NCBI GenBank assembly: GCA_022360175.1
Contig: JAKSDI010000268.1
Coordinates: 1-64,000, forward strand
DNA: 64,000 nt
Direction of reading: 5' to 3'
Source: Chitinophagales bacterium
Lineage (GTDB): Bacteria > Bacteroidota > Bacteroidia > Chitinophagales > Saprospiraceae
Position numbers and translations under genes: made by a program. Below the pieces are notes generated by a model that saw only the letters and a list, made by a program, of their open reading frames with translations, had not been told where the DNA came from and did not search any database. Each line of letters begins with the position of its first letter. Position 1 is the stretch's first letter. Shown one piece after another: positions 19,856 to 29,735 of this stretch.

Positions 19856-22800
19856 TTAGTCAAACTTTACATCCAATGCAAGTCCACGTAATTCGTGAAC
19901 CAATACATTGAAGGATTCCGGGATGCCCGGATTTGGTAGCGGATCTCCTTTTACGATCGCTTCGTAAGCTTTAGCACGCCCATTGATATCATCAGATTTA
20001 ATGGTCAATAGCTCTTGTAAGATATTTGACGCACCGAATGCTTCCAGTGCCCAAACTTCCATCTCACCAAAACGCTGACCACCAAACTGTGCTTTACCAC
20101 CCAACGGCTGCTGAGTAATAAGAGAGTATGGACCAATAGAACGAGCATGCATCTTATCATCAACCATGTGAGATAGCTTCAGCATATAGATTACTCCTAC
20201 TGTAGCCTGCTGGTGGAAACGATCACCAGTTTCTCCATCATGTAGATAAGTCTGTCCAAGACTTGGTAGCTTAGCATCCTTGATGTATTCATCAATCTCC
20301 TCAAGGCTTGCTCCATCAAAAATAGGAGTACCAAACTTCATATCAAGTTTTTCTCCTGCCCATCCAAGTACTGTTTCAAATATCTGTCCAAGGTTCATAC
20401 GAGATGGTACCCCTAGTGGGTTCAGTACAATATCTACTGCTGTACCATCTTCCAGGAATGGCATATCTTCAATACGCACAATTCTTGATACAATCCCCTT
20501 GTTTCCGTGACGTCCTGCCAATTTATCACCTACACGCAGCTTACGCTTCTTGGCCATATATACCTTAGCCAATTTCAATACCCCTGCTGGCAGCTCATCA
20601 CCAATACTGATATTAAACTTCTCACGCTTGTAACGACCAACTTCCTCGTTGTACTTGATGCTATAGTTATGAAGCAAACGAGCTATTAGTCCATTTACTT
20701 GTTCATCATCTGTCCAACCAGAATAGTCAACACTAGTATAATCGATTTCACGCAGTTGTGTTTGTGCAAACTTCGTACCTTTAGAAATAAGAGGCTCATT
20801 ATAGATGCTCTTCACACCTTGAGACATCTTACCTTTAACCAGTACCAACAACTTATCGATCAGGATAGTCTTTAGCTCATTGAGTGCAATCTTATGCTGG
20901 TCTTCCAGTTTAGAAAGCAGCTCTTTTTCCTGAGCTTTTTGTACTTTGTCTTTCTTAGCTCTGGCAAACAACTGCTTATCAATGATAATACCTTTAGTTG
21001 ATGGAGGTGCTTTCATGGAAGCATCTTTCACATCACCAGCTTTATCACCAAAGATTGCTCTTAGCAGTTTCTCTTCCGGAGTAGGATCTGATTCCCCCTT
21101 AGGAGTAATCTTACCAATCAGGATGTCTCCTTCTCTTACCCATGCACCCACACGAATGATACCATTTTCATCCAAATCTTTTGTAGCCTCTTCACTAACG
21201 TTTGGAATGTCATTCGTTAGCTCTTCTTCTCCTAGCTTGGTATCACGCACATCCATTTCAAAGTGCTCAATATGTACAGAAGTAAAGATATCTTCCTGTA
21301 CAACACGCTCTGAAAGTACAATCGCATCCTCAAAGTTGTAACCTTTCCATGGCATGAAGGCCACTTTCAGGTTCTGCCCAAGAGCCAATTCTCCTTTTTC
21401 AGTCGCATAACCATCACAAAGGATTTGTCCTTTTCTAACCCTCATTCCTCTTTTTACAATCGGCTTCAGGTTAATACAGGTTCCCTGGTTGGTACGACGG
21501 AATTTAATCAGCTTGTATACCTTGCGGTTATCTTCAAAAGAAACCAACTGCTCTTCTTCCGTACGGTCGTAACGGATAATGATTTCGTTGGCATCTACAT
21601 ATTCTACTACACCATCGCCTTCTGCATTGATCAGCATGCGAGAGTCACGAGCCACTTTACCTTCAAGTCCTGTACCTACAATTGGTGAACGAGGACGAAG
21701 TAGTGGTACTGCCTGACGCTGCATGTTTGACCCCATCAAGGCACGGTTTGCATCATCGTTTTCCAGGAATGGAATCATTGATGCAGAAACCCCTACAATC
21801 TGGTTAGGAGCAACATCAATAAATTCTATTTCATCAGGAGCCAGTACAGGGAAATCACCATGCTCTCTACACTTAATACGGTCAGATTCAAATGCACCAT
21901 CTTCCGCAATTGGGGCGTTTGCCTGAGCAATACGCTTAAAGTCTTCCCCTTCTGCGGATAGATACATTGGATCTGCTGTGGTTACCACTTTACCATCCTG
22001 TACTTCGCGATAAGGCGTTTCCAGGAAGCCCATTTTATTTACTTTGGCATGTACACAAAGCGTAGAGATCAGACCAATGTTAGGCCCTTCAGGTGTCTCA
22101 ATGGTACATAAGCGGCCATAGTGAGAATAGTGAACGTCACGCACCTCAAAACCAGCACGCTCTCTGGAAAGGCCACCAGGCCCTAATGCAGAAATTCTAC
22201 GTTTGTGTGTAATTTCTGATAGAGGGTTAGTCTGATCCAGGAACTGTGATAACTGACTCGTACCAAAAAATGAGTTGATCACAGAAGATAATGTACGTGC
22301 ATTAATCAGATCAATAGGAGTAAATACCTCATTATCTCTGACATTCATCCGCTCGCGAATGGTTCTTGCCATTCTTGCCAAACCAACACCAAACTGAGCA
22401 TATAATTGCTCTCCTACGGTACGTACACGACGATTACTTAGATGATCGATATCATCGATCTCAGCTTTCTGATTGATCAGGCTTACCAGGTAAGTAACAA
22501 TAGAGATAATATCTTCTTTTGTTAGTACCAGTACCTCCTTCTCAATATCAAGTTCCAGCTTGCGGTTGATCTTATAGCGGCCTACCTCTCCAAGGTTGTA
22601 ACGCTTGTCGGAGAAGAACAGCTTATCGATGATACCACGAGCCGTCTCATCATCCGGTGGATCAGTACCGCGCAACTGGCGATAAATATATTGAACAGCT
22701 TCTATTTCAGAGCTGGAAGGATCTTTTTGTAGCGTATTATAGATAATAGAGAAATCCTGGTCTACATCTTCTTTTTGAAGAATTACTGTTTCTGTTTCAG

Positions 22801-23677
22801 CATCCAGAATCGCTTCAATATTATCTTCATCAAGCACAATATCCCTTTCGAGAATGATCTCGTTACGCTCAATGGTTACTACTTCTCCTGTATCTTCATC
22901 TACAAAATCTTCAGCCCAGCTACGTAAAACGCGAGCAGCCAGCTTACGCCCGATAGCCTTCTCCAGGCTATCACGTGTAGCTGGTACTTCATCTGCAAGA
23001 TCGAAGATATCCAGAATTGCCTTATCGGTATCAAAGCCGATGGCACGTAGCAATGTTGTAACCGGGAATTTCTTTTTACGGTCAATGTAAGCATACATTA
23101 CCGTATTAATATCAGTAGCAAATTCCATCCAGGCACCTTTGAAAGGAATTACTCTAGCAGAGTAAATCTTGGTACCATTCGGGTGGAAGCTCTGTCCAAA
23201 GAATACCCCGGGAGAACGATGCAATTGAGAAACGATTACCCTTTCAGCACCATTGATAACAAAGGTTCCTTTAGGGGTCATGTAAGGGATATTTCCCAAG
23301 AAAACATCTTGCACAATAGTCTGGAAGTCTACATGCTCCTCATCATTACAGGATAAACGCAATTTCGCCTTTAGTGGTACACTATAGGTAAGCCCACGCT
23401 GCATACACTCTTCAATAGTGTAACGAGGCGGATCCACGAAATAGTCCAAAAACTCTAGTACGAAGATGTTTCTGGCATCGGTTATCGGAAAATTCTCTTG
23501 GAATACTTTGTAAAGTCCTTCATTCATACGATTTTCAGGAGTTGTTTCCAGCTGGAAAAACTCCATAAAGGATTTTAACTGTATTTCAAGCAAATCAGGG
23601 TATGGTGAGGGAAGTTTAATTTTGCCGAAGCTGACTCTCCTCTCTTCGGCTGTTAGTACCTTACCGTTTGACGTCAT
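19856..23677 (-). CDS. rpoB: DNA-directed RNA polymerase subunit beta
   Basis: The 1273-residue beta subunit of RNA polymerase, recognisable from the rifampicin region ([39 protein letters not shown]), GPNIGLI, and the C-terminal [21 protein letters not shown]. The start chosen is the ATG at 23677 ([19 protein letters not shown]). An in-frame TTG at 23704 would add nine residues (LQKQISLPM), but there is no reason to prefer it. The gene lies behind rplL after an unusually long spacer of about 210 bases with two hairpins, and 61 bases ahead of rpoC. Confidence 0.98.
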   Translation of the reverse strand: MTSNGKVLTAEERRVSFGKIKLPSPYPDLLEIQLKSFMEFFQLETTPENRMNEGLYKVFQENFPITDARNIFVLEFLDYFVDPPRYTIEECMQRGLTYSVPLKAKLRLSCNDEEHVDFQTIVQDVFLGNIPYMTPKGTFVINGAERVIVSQLHRSPGVFFGQSFHPNGTKIYSARVIPFKGAWMEFATDINTVMYAYIDRKKKFPVTTLLRAIGFDTDKAILDIFDLADEVPATRDSLEKAIGRKLAARVLRSWAEDFVDEDTGEVVTIERNEIILERDIVLDEDNIEAILDAETETVILQKEDVDQDFSIIYNTLQKDPSSSEIEAVQYIYRQLRGTDPPDDETARGIIDKLFFSDKRYNLGEVGRYKINRKLELDIEKEVLVLTKEDIISIVTYLVSLINQKAEIDDIDHLSNRRVRTVGEQLYAQFGVGLARMARTIRERMNVRDNEVFTPIDLINARTLSSVINSFFGTSQLSQFLDQTNPLSEITHKRRISALGPGGLSRERAGFEVRDVHYSHYGRLCTIETPEGPNIGLISTLCVHAKVNKMGFLETPYREVQDGKVVTTADPMYLSAEGEDFKRIAQANAPIAEDGAFESDRIKCREHGDFPVLAPDEIEFIDVAPNQIVGVSASMIPFLENDDANRALMGSNMQRQAVPLLRPRSPIVGTGLEGKVARDSRMLINAEGDGVVEYVDANEIIIRYDRTEEEQLVSFEDNRKVYKLIKFRRTNQGTCINLKPIVKRGMRVRKGQILCDGYATEKGELALGQNLKVAFMPWKGYNFEDAIVLSERVVQEDIFTSVHIEHFEMDVRDTKLGEEELTNDIPNVSEEATKDLDENGIIRVGAWVREGDILIGKITPKGESDPTPEEKLLRAIFGDKAGDVKDASMKAPPSTKGIIIDKQLFARAKKDKVQKAQEKELLSKLEDQHKIALNELKTILIDKLLVLVKGKMSQGVKSIYNEPLISKGTKFAQTQLREIDYTSVDYSGWTDDEQVNGLIARLLHNYSIKYNEEVGRYKREKFNISIGDELPAGVLKLAKVYMAKKRKLRVGDKLAGRHGNKGIVSRIVRIEDMPFLEDGTAVDIVLNPLGVPSRMNLGQIFETVLGWAGEKLDMKFGTPIFDGASLEEIDEYIKDAKLPSLGQTYLHDGETGDRFHQQATVGVIYMLKLSHMVDDKMHARSIGPYSLITQQPLGGKAQFGGQRFGEMEVWALEAFGASNILQELLTIKSDDINGRAKAYEAIVKGDPLPNPGIPESFNVLVHELRGLALDVKFD

Positions 23678-23795
23678 TGGCAATGAAATTTGTTTTTGCA
23701 GCAATCAATAGCTTTCTAGAAACTGCCTATGCTGTAATAATACCCAAAAAAGCGGAAAAAGTTCAATTATTGCTGAACTTCTGCTATACGACAAT

Positions 23796-23870
23796 AGGCT
23801 TAGCCAGTTGTTAGACAACTCGCTAAGCCTGAAACAGGCAGGAAAGTGAAACATAAAGCTTAACTTTCCT
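23796..23870 (-). promoter_or_regulatory. Double hairpin in the rplL-rpoB spacer
   Basis: Two stem-loops lie in the spacer. The first pairs AGGAAAGT (23840-23847) with ACTTTCCT (23863-23870). The second is a long one: AGGCTTAGC (23796-23804) with GCTAAGCCT (23822-23830), perfect, with an inner six-base stem AGTTGT/ACAACT and a three-base loop. Neither is followed by a T run on the minus strand, so full termination is unlikely. In E. coli the matching spacer carries an attenuator and an RNase III site; a similar partial-termination or processing role is inferred here. Confidence 0.6.
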
Positions 23871-23889
23871 ACCAGTATAAAGTAATTGC

Positions 23890-24270
23890 TTACTTCAGTT
23901 CTACTTCTGCACCTACTGCTTCCAGTGCTTCCTTAAGCTTTTCAGCTTCTTCTTTAGGAAGACCTTCTTTCAGATTACCAGGAGCACCATCTACTAGTTC
24001 TTTAGCATCTTTCAAGCCAAGGCCAAGCAAGTTTTTCACTTCCTTAACTACTTTTAGTTTAGCACTACCAGCGGACTTTAGGACTACGTCGAACTCAGTT
24101 TTTTCTGCAGCACCGCCTGCATCGCCAGCGCCACCAGGCCCAGCAGCAACTGCTACAGCAGCAGCAGCAGGTTCGATACCATATTCATCTTTTAATATAC
24201 CAGCTAGCTCATTTACCTCTTTAACGGTAAGGTTTACCAACTGTTCTGCGAATTCTTTTAAATCAGCCAT
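23890..24270 (-). CDS. rplL: 50S ribosomal protein L7/L12
   Basis: A 126-residue stalk protein that recruits translation factors. The N-terminal dimerisation part is [22 protein letters not shown]; an Ala/Gly-rich hinge ([21 protein letters not shown]) follows, and the C-terminal domain has [32 protein letters not shown] and PGNLKEGL. The ATG at 24270 is the family start; an in-frame ATG 30 codons upstream (24360) reads non-ribosomal sequence and is rejected. It follows rplJ with a 123-base spacer, as usual for the L10-L12 pair. Confidence 0.98.
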   Translation of the reverse strand: MADLKEFAEQLVNLTVKEVNELAGILKDEYGIEPAAAAVAVAAGPGGAGDAGGAAEKTEFDVVLKSAGSAKLKVVKEVKNLLGLGLKDAKELVDGAPGNLKEGLPKEEAEKLKEALEAVGAEVELK

Positions 24271-24393
24271 GTTAAATGGTTTTAAATAAGTTGTACGATA
24301 AAATATATATGTGCGTACAGCTTGGAAGCCGTGATTAATGCCCCTGCCACTAAAGCTCAAAAAAAGCTATAAGATAGTGCGGGGGAGGAGGGA

Positions 24394-24921
24394 TTACTCT
24401 CCGCGCTCTTCAAGCGCTTTAAGCAGCCCTGTAAGTGTTTGCCCACCTGATTGTAGGGAGCTGATAACAGTTTTTGCAGGAGATTGCAACAAAGCAATTA
24501 CTTCTGCGATCAGATCCTCCTTCGACTTTAGAGAAGCCAATGCTTCTATCTGTTCATCGCCTACGAAGACATCTGTATCTATATATGCAGCCTTAAGAAG
24601 AGGCATTTCGTGATCTTCACGAAACTCTTTCAAAACTTTCGCCGGAGCATTTGCTACATCTGCAAACAGAATAGCAGTATGTCCTTTAAGAGAATCGTAA
24701 AGTCCTTCAAATTTGCGTTCTTCTGGTGCGCTTTCAAGTGCTTTGCGAATGAGGGTGTTCTTTACCACCTTCATTTCAATTCCTTTCTCAAAGCACAATC
24801 CTCTAAATTTATTGACTTGCTCTACTGTCAGCGTTGAAGAATCTGCTAGGTAGAAGTATTCTACTCCTTCCAACTTTTCTTTCAATGCTTCAATAACAGC
24901 CGTCTTTTCTGCTTTAGTCAT
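24394..24921 (-). CDS. rplJ: 50S ribosomal protein L10
   Basis: A 175-residue protein that anchors L7/L12 dimers to the ribosomal stalk base. It opens with MTKAEKTAVIEALKEKLEG and contains VVKNTLIRKALE and KGHTAILFADVANAPAKVLKEF; the C-terminal helix (residues about 135-175) is the L12-binding site. It lies 26 bases after rplA. In other bacteria L10-L12 represses its own mRNA; no operator was identified here. Confidence 0.98.
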   Translation of the reverse strand: MTKAEKTAVIEALKEKLEGVEYFYLADSSTLTVEQVNKFRGLCFEKGIEMKVVKNTLIRKALESAPEERKFEGLYDSLKGHTAILFADVANAPAKVLKEFREDHEMPLLKAAYIDTDVFVGDEQIEALASLKSKEDLIAEVIALLQSPAKTVISSLQSGGQTLTGLLKALEERGE

Positions 24922-24947
24922 TGCTCTTCAAATTTTAAAAGGTTTAC

Positions 24948-25640
24948 TTAACCAATGCCTTTTGGATCAAGTTTAATACCGGGGCTCATTGTACTAGCCA
25001 CTGTGACAGATTTCATGTACGCCCCCTTAGCTGAAGATGGACGCATGCGCAAAAGTGTAGATAATAACTCACTAGCATTATCTGTCAATTTTTCCGGAGT
25101 AAATGATACTCGGCCTATTGAAGCATGAATAATTCCATATTTATCAACGCGGAAAGATATCTTACCGCCTTTTACATCTGCTACTGCAGCCGCCACATTA
25201 GGTGTTACTGTACCTGTCTTAGGGTTGGGCATCAAGCCACGAGGGCCTAAAATACGACCTAAGCGGCCTACTTTCGCCATCACCTGTGGCATAGCTACTA
25301 CTACGTCAATATCTGTCCAACCACCTTGTACTTTCTGGATATATTCATCCAAACCTGCATAATCAGCACCTGCGGCTTTTGCCTCTTCCTCCTTGTCTGG
25401 AGTACAGAATACCAATACGCGCTTAGTTTTACCAGTACCATGTGGTAATGAAACAGTGCCACGAATTGCCTGATCAGCCTTTCTAGGGTCTACACCCAGG
25501 CGGATATGCAAATCGACAGAAGCATCAAATTTAGTTGTATTAACATCTTTGATAAGCTTCATTGCTTCATCAAGAGCATACAACTTGTTGCTGTCGACTT
25601 TTGCATTGGCAGCAGCTCGTTTCTTACTAACCTTAGCCAT
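24948..25640 (-). CDS. rplA: 50S ribosomal protein L1
   Basis: A 230-residue large-subunit protein at the L1 stalk. It has the family features [55 protein letters not shown] (shortened here) and the C-terminal [20 protein letters not shown]. It follows rplK with 59 bases between them, in the standard L11-L1 order. Confidence 0.98.
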   Translation of the reverse strand: MAKVSKKRAAANAKVDSNKLYALDEAMKLIKDVNTTKFDASVDLHIRLGVDPRKADQAIRGTVSLPHGTGKTKRVLVFCTPDKEEEAKAAGADYAGLDEYIQKVQGGWTDIDVVVAMPQVMAKVGRLGRILGPRGLMPNPKTGTVTPNVAAAVADVKGGKISFRVDKYGIIHASIGRVSFTPEKLTDNASELLSTLLRMRPSSAKGAYMKSVTVASTMSPGIKLDPKGIG

Positions 25641-25699
25641 TATCGAAAATTTTGAGGTATTAACGCTCCTATATGATTGGAGCTCCCTTCGTGAATAAA

Positions 25700-26161
25700 T
25701 TAATTGTCACTTGCCTGTTCACCTTCCCAAGGCGGAGTACCGGAAATCGTGATTCCCATACTACGTGCTGTTCCGGCTACCATCTTCATTCCTGATTCAA
25801 CAGTGAAGCAGTTTAGGTCAGGCATTTTATTTTCTGCAATTTCCTTTACCTGATCCCAGGTTACAGAACCAACCTTATTACGGTTAGACTCTGGAGAACC
25901 ACCTTTTAGCTTGGCAGCTGCTAACAACTGAACGGCAGCTGGTGGTGTTTTGATGATAAAGGTGAAAGACTTATCCTTAAACACCGTAATCACAACAGGT
26001 AGTACCTGTCCCTGCTTATCCTGCGTTTCTGCATTGAAACGCTTGCAGAATTCCATGATATTTACCCCTTTGGCACCTAATGCAGGACCAACGGGAGGTG
26101 CTGGGTTTGCTTGCCCACCTCTTACCTGAAGCTTGATAAAGCCATCTACTTCCTTAGCCAT
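25700..26161 (-). CDS. rplK: 50S ribosomal protein L11
   Basis: A 153-residue protein of the GTPase-associated centre. The family start ([20 protein letters not shown]) and [18 protein letters not shown] are present, as is the C-terminal RNA-binding part with [12 protein letters not shown]. It is a few residues longer at the C-terminus than E. coli L11. A 121-base spacer separates it from nusG; it contains no gene. Confidence 0.98.
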   Translation of the reverse strand: MAKEVDGFIKLQVRGGQANPAPPVGPALGAKGVNIMEFCKRFNAETQDKQGQVLPVVITVFKDKSFTFIIKTPPAAVQLLAAAKLKGGSPESNRNKVGSVTWDQVKEIAENKMPDLNCFTVESGMKMVAGTARSMGITISGTPPWEGEQASDN

Positions 26162-26282
26162 TTTATTCGCTTTAAACGGTTATATGTGCTACGTCACTTT
26201 AGGGAAGCTAAGCCCGTAGGCTCTAAAGCTAAATAGCTCGGAAATTTATCTTAAAATAATATATCTCTTACTTTAAAACTTC

Positions 26283-26897
26283 TTAGGAGTTCTTCTCAAC
26301 CTGAACAAAATTCAGTTCTACTTCCGTACCTCTACCAAAGATTTTTACAATTACCTTTAGTTTCTTCTTCTCCTCATTTACTTCCTGAATATCTCCTACA
26401 AACTCGCTAAATGGCCCATCAATAATTTTGACGGTCTCTCCAACGAGGAATGGTTCAATCATTGCTTCTCCCGCTTCTTGAGATTCGTCAACCTTACCCA
26501 ACATTCGATTGGCTTCTGATTGACGCATTGGTATCGGATTATCTCTACCAAGGAAATGAATCACATTTGGGATATTGGCAATAATCTGAATAATTTCACC
26601 TGTAAGTTTACTAGGAGCAGCTTCTATTAGGATATAACCAGGTAGGATATTACGCTCAGAAATTACTTTCTTACCATTGCGTATTTTATATACCTTTTCG
26701 GTAGGAACCAGTACCTGTGGAATAAAGTCCTGCCACTTAGAACGATCAATTTCCAACTCAATGCGTTCCTTGATCTTACGTTCTTTCCCACTAATTACAC
26801 GAAGAGAATACCATCTGGTCTCCGGTTTGGGCTTGTTCTCAGCCGCATCAGGAGTAATATCTTCTCCTAGTGTGTTATTATCATTTTCCTCAGCCAT
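26283..26897 (-). CDS. nusG: Transcription termination/antitermination factor NusG
   Basis: A 204-residue NusG. The NGN domain starts at ETRWYSLRVISGKERKIKER, with ILPGYILIEA and VIHFLGRDNPIPM. A KOW domain follows (GETVKIIDGPFSEFVGDIQEV). The first 25 residues are an acidic extension found in Bacteroidota homologues. NusG binds RNA polymerase and couples transcription to ribosomes or Rho. It follows secE by 16 bases. Confidence 0.97.
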   Translation of the reverse strand: MAEENDNNTLGEDITPDAAENKPKPETRWYSLRVISGKERKIKERIELEIDRSKWQDFIPQVLVPTEKVYKIRNGKKVISERNILPGYILIEAAPSKLTGEIIQIIANIPNVIHFLGRDNPIPMRQSEANRMLGKVDESQEAGEAMIEPFLVGETVKIIDGPFSEFVGDIQEVNEEKKKLKVIVKIFGRGTEVELNFVQVEKNS

Positions 26898-26913
26898 CGC
26901 ACTTATTTATTAA

Positions 26914-27102
26914 TTAGAGGCTGTAAATCTGATCAAGAACTGTTTTAGATATAACATCCATCAAAAAGATCATCAATGCTAAGATGATAGATGCTACTAA
27001 AACAACGATAGTGCTACTTTGTAGGTTAGACCAAGTTGGCCAGGTTACCTTATTCACCAGCTCATTATAGCTCTCGATCACGTAAAGTTTTAGCCTTTCC
27101 AT
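26914..27102 (-). CDS. secE: Preprotein translocase subunit SecE
   Basis: A 62-residue inner-membrane protein of the SecYEG channel. It has the conserved amphipathic helix (YNELVNKVTWPTW) and one membrane span (about residues 32-53). It is the short one-span form usual outside the enterobacteria. It is the first protein gene after tRNA-Trp in this operon and precedes nusG by 16 bases. Confidence 0.96.
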   Translation of the reverse strand: MERLKLYVIESYNELVNKVTWPTWSNLQSSTIVVLVASIILALMIFLMDVISKTVLDQIYSL

Positions 27103-27195
27103 TATCGCTTTCTTTAAAATGATACAGGTTGAAATCGTCGAAACGATTTTTCACTTGCACTCTGTAGTGATAAAATCTGCATAAGTGGAGAGACC

Positions 27196-27257
27196 CCAAT
27201 CCTTATTGGGATAAACTTTTCGCCCCTCCACCTATTTAATAAGGATTGGCGAAAAGT
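27196..27257. repeat. Two interleaved perfect inverted repeats (pseudoknot order)
   Basis: Between tRNA-Trp and secE, a 12-bp arm CCAATCCTTATT (27196-27207) pairs perfectly with 27238-27249, and a 10-bp arm ACTTTTCGCC (27215-27224) pairs perfectly with 27248-27257. The order is A-B-A'-B', so the two stems cannot nest: the RNA would form an H-type pseudoknot or two mutually exclusive hairpins. The right-hand arms share two bases. On the minus strand this would lie in the leader of secE mRNA after tRNA processing. Confidence 0.75.
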
Positions 27258-27269
27258 AGTCTAATCTTG

Positions 27270-27342
27270 CACGGGTGGAGAGACTCGAACTCCCAGCCCC
27301 TGGTTTTGGAGACCAGTGCTCTACCAATTGAGCTACACCCGT
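27270..27342 (-). tRNA. tRNA-Trp (anticodon CCA)
   Basis: Full cloverleaf on the minus strand: acceptor ACGGGTG with CACCCGT, D arm GCTC/GAGC, anticodon stem CTGGT/ACCAG around the loop CTCCAAA (anticodon CCA), and a TTCGAGT T loop. The discriminator is G, and the 3' CCA is not encoded. It lies between tuf and secE, the usual Bacteroidota position. Confidence 0.97.
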
Positions 27343-27347
27343 ATGAT

Positions 27348-27432
27348 AAAGTCGGAAAGTGGAAAATCGGAAATCTGAAATCGGTTTGGAAATTTATGTT
27401 TTCCCAGGTTTCGACTTCTGATTTCCGACTTT
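27348..27432. repeat. TCGGAA-rich inverted repeat between tuf and tRNA-Trp
   Basis: A perfect 11-bp arm AAAGTCGGAAA (27348-27358) is repeated inverted at 27422-27432. Inside, further copies of the TCGGAAA/TCGGTTT motif (near 27366 and 27378) and an inverted partner near 27411-27428 give several alternative pairings. A further GATTCCGACTTT-type copy occurs near 27471. There is no T run, so it does not look like a simple terminator. Confidence 0.6.
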
Positions 27433-27492
27433 ATTATATAATACCCGAAGGTATCTTATTTATATTATCTGATTCCGACTTTGGAATGGATA

Positions 27493-28689
27493 TTAGTCCA
27501 GAATTTCAGTTACCTGACCTGCACCAACGGTACGTCCACCTTCACGAATCGCGAAACGAAGACCTTTTTCCATTGCGATAGAGTTGATCAACTTAACTTC
27601 TAGTGATACGTTATCACCAGGCATTACCATTTCAACTCCTTCTGGCAAATTCACATCACCAGTTACATCAGTTGTACGGAAGTAGAACTGAGGACGGTAT
27701 CCGTTAAAGAATGGAGTGTGACGTCCACCTTCATCTTTGCTTAGTACATAAACCTCACACTTGAAGTGCTTATGAGGCTTTACTGAACCAGGCTTACAGA
27801 TTACCATACCACGACGGATCGCTGTTTTATCAATACCACGAAGTAGTAGGCCTGCGTTGTCACCAGCTTCACCACGAGTTAGGATCTTACGGAACATTTC
27901 CACACCAGTGATCGTTGAAGTTAGTGGCTTTTCGCCATCAGCCATCATACCAATGATTTCTACAGGGTCACCTGTATTGATCACACCACGCTCAATACGA
28001 CCAGTAGCAACAGTACCACGACCAGTGATTGAGAATACATCTTCAATAGGCATCAAGAAGTCCTGATCTACTAAACGCTCAGGCTCAGGAATGTCAGTAT
28101 CTACTGCAGCCATCAATTCTAAAATCTTAGCTGTAGCGTCTGCATCACCTTCCAGTGCTTTAAGTGCAGAACCTGCAACGATAGAAGCATCATCACCATT
28201 GAATTCGTACTGATCCAATAGTTCGCGTACCTCCATATCAACAAGCTCAAGCATTTCTTCATCATCAACAAGGTCAACCTTGTTCAAGAAAACAACAATA
28301 GCAGGTACACCTACCTGACGAGCAAGCAGGATGTGCTCGCGAGTCTGAGGCATTGGACCATCGGTTGCAGCAACTACAAGAATTGCACCATCCATCTGCG
28401 CAGCACCCGTAACCATGTTCTTTACATAGTCGGCGTGACCTGGACAGTCTACGTGTGCATAGTGACGGTTTTCTGTCTCGTATTCTACGTGTGCAGTATT
28501 GATCGTGATCCCTCTTTCCTTTTCTTCAGGAGCACCGTCAATTGAATCGTAGTCTTGCTTCTCTGCTAAACCTTGCTGAGAAAGGACATAAGTGATCGCC
28601 GCCGTAAGAGTAGTCTTACCGTGGTCTACGTGGCCGATAGTACCCACATTGAGGTGGGGTTTATTCCTTTCAAATGTTTCCTTAGCCAT
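27493..28689 (-). CDS. tuf: Elongation factor Tu
   Basis: The 398-residue GTPase that brings aminoacyl-tRNA to the ribosome. G motifs are all present: [23 protein letters not shown] (switch I), [17 protein letters not shown] and SALKALEG. Domains II and III follow, ending [12 protein letters not shown]. The neighbours (tRNA-Thr upstream, tRNA-Trp downstream) match the Bacteroidota order. No second tuf copy is in the window. Confidence 0.99.
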   Translation of the reverse strand: MAKETFERNKPHLNVGTIGHVDHGKTTLTAAITYVLSQQGLAEKQDYDSIDGAPEEKERGITINTAHVEYETENRHYAHVDCPGHADYVKNMVTGAAQMDGAILVVAATDGPMPQTREHILLARQVGVPAIVVFLNKVDLVDDEEMLELVDMEVRELLDQYEFNGDDASIVAGSALKALEGDADATAKILELMAAVDTDIPEPERLVDQDFLMPIEDVFSITGRGTVATGRIERGVINTGDPVEIIGMMADGEKPLTSTITGVEMFRKILTRGEAGDNAGLLLRGIDKTAIRRGMVICKPGSVKPHKHFKCEVYVLSKDEGGRHTPFFNGYRPQFYFRTTDVTGDVNLPEGVEMVMPGDNVSLEVKLINSIAMEKGLRFAIREGGRTVGAGQVTEILD

Positions 28690-28753
28690 CGGTAATCAAA
28701 TTTTAAGTATGAAATTTTTGATAATAAACTTTTTGGTAAAGTGCCAAAATCAG

Positions 28754-28825
<72 letters not shown>

Positions 28826-28926
28826 TTGAAGGCTTCCATCATTTTGGCAACAGCATTAGGAGCTATATGACAAGTTGATGGTTGTTAATTTTGGCAATGT
28901 AGCCACTACCATCGGTAATGAATTAG

Positions 28927-28999
28927 AGCGGGCGACGAGACTCGAACCCGCGACCCTCAGCTTGGAAGGCTGATGCTCTACCAACTGAGCTACGCCCGC
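28927..28999 (-). tRNA. tRNA-Gly (anticodon TCC)
   Basis: Minus-strand cloverleaf with acceptor GCGGGCG/CGCCCGC, anticodon stem TCAGC/GCTGA around the loop CTTCCAA (anticodon TCC, reading GGA/GGG) and TTCGAGT in the T loop. The 3' CCA is not encoded. Confidence 0.97.
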
Positions 29000-29223
29000 T
29001 TATTAAGTACACTTTCGTGTAATTTAATGTCAACACTTCCTAGTTTTTCAGGAAAGGGAAAAGCCTGATTTATGAGGCTTTACAAATGGACTTGCCCTAC
29101 TGTTCCGATGAAAATTCAGTAGAGCAAATTTATCTTATCTGCAAAAGACACTAAATAGAGCAAGGAGCAGATAGGATAAGATAGCCGATTTTACTCCTTT
29201 GAGCCATGACGGTTATCCGTTAG
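29000..29223. other. Spacer between tRNA-Gly and tRNA-Tyr with small hairpins
   Basis: No gene is seen. Three short pairings occur: AAAGCCT (29060-29066) with AGGCTTT (29075-29081); CTACTG (29097-29102) with CAGTAG (29117-29122); and ATCTTATCTGC (29132-29142) with 29167-29182, the last with a five-base bulge. They may be processing signals for the tRNA precursor, but none is strong. Confidence 0.35.
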
Positions 29224-29306
29224 TGGGGGTGATAGGATTCGAACCTATTCAGACAGAGTCACCAGATTTACAGTCTGGCCCGGCTCTCCAACTCCGGCGC
29301 ACCCCC
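29224..29306 (-). tRNA. tRNA-Tyr (anticodon GTA)
   Basis: Minus-strand class II tRNA with a long variable arm: acceptor GGGGGTG/CACCCCC, anticodon stem CCAGA/TCTGG around the loop CTGTAAA (anticodon GTA), T loop TTCGAAT. The discriminator is A, and the 3' CCA is not encoded. Confidence 0.97.
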
Positions 29307-29343
29307 AGAAGCTTTTTCTACGAAAGTATTCATTCAAAATTGG

Positions 29344-29417
29344 AGCCAGCAGAGGGATTCGAACCCCCGACCCGCTGATTACAAATCAGCTGCTCTGGCC
29401 AACTGAGCTATGCTGGC
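29344..29417 (-). tRNA. tRNA-Thr (anticodon TGT)
   Basis: Minus-strand cloverleaf with acceptor GCCAGCA/TGCTGGC, anticodon stem GCTGA/TCAGC around the loop TTTGTAA (anticodon TGT, reading ACA and probably ACG), T loop TTCGAAT. It is the first tRNA of the cluster. The three bases after the discriminator (29343-29341) read CCA, unlike the other four tRNA genes here, so this one may have an encoded 3' end. Confidence 0.97.
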
Positions 29418-29502
29418 AATTTAGAGAAAAATGAACACTCTAATTGTGTGTAAAAAAGCCTCATTTCAAATGTCGCTTAAGATCATTTTCTAAAAGCGAT
29501 TG

Positions 29503-29530
29503 CAAAGATATAACTTTTTATGAAAACAAA
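29503..29530 (-). promoter_or_regulatory. Candidate promoter of the tRNA-tuf-rpoBC cluster
   Basis: On the minus strand TATCTTTG (29510-29503) fits the Bacteroidota -7 element TAnnTTTG exactly. A TTTG (29530-29527) lies 16 bases upstream, shorter than the usual 19-21. A second exact -7 match, TAACTTTG, is at 29581-29574 but lacks a spaced TTTG. Both lie in AT-rich DNA upstream of the first tRNA gene. Which one is used cannot be decided from sequence. Confidence 0.4.
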
Positions 29531-29634
29531 AAATCTCTTTTGATTTTTTTTATTTCTTTATTCTAACGTGGCGCAAAGTTAATAATTTCTTTTGCAAAGA
29601 AAACCAGAAACCGGAGTAAAAAATTCAGATTAAG

Positions 29635-29674
29635 TAAAAAAATAAGTGCCCCTTATATATTAAGGAGCACTTAT
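29635..29674 (-). terminator. Intrinsic terminator after hpf
   Basis: On the minus strand a 14-bp stem with one mismatch (arms 29661-29674 and 29642-29655) is followed by seven T (plus-strand A run 29635-29641). It lies about 60 bases after the hpf stop and separates the xerC-hpf transcript from the tRNA cluster. Confidence 0.85.
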
Positions 29675-29735
29675 CTAGAAAGAACGATCAACAAGCCTAT
29701 CAATTATCCATCATATAATAAGATGGATATTGAGT

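Noticed and set aside
15484-23677. Several open frames of 60-130 codons on the opposite strand of rpoB and rpoC
   Set aside because: They are shadows of the strongly biased coding sequence and have no family pattern or start signals.
23678-23704. TTG start of rpoB, nine codons upstream of the chosen ATG
   Set aside because: It is a rare start and adds residues without support, so the ATG at 23677 was taken.
24271-24360. N-terminal extension of rplL
   Set aside because: L7/L12 starts at MADLKEF; the upstream codons are non-family sequence in the rplJ-rplL spacer.
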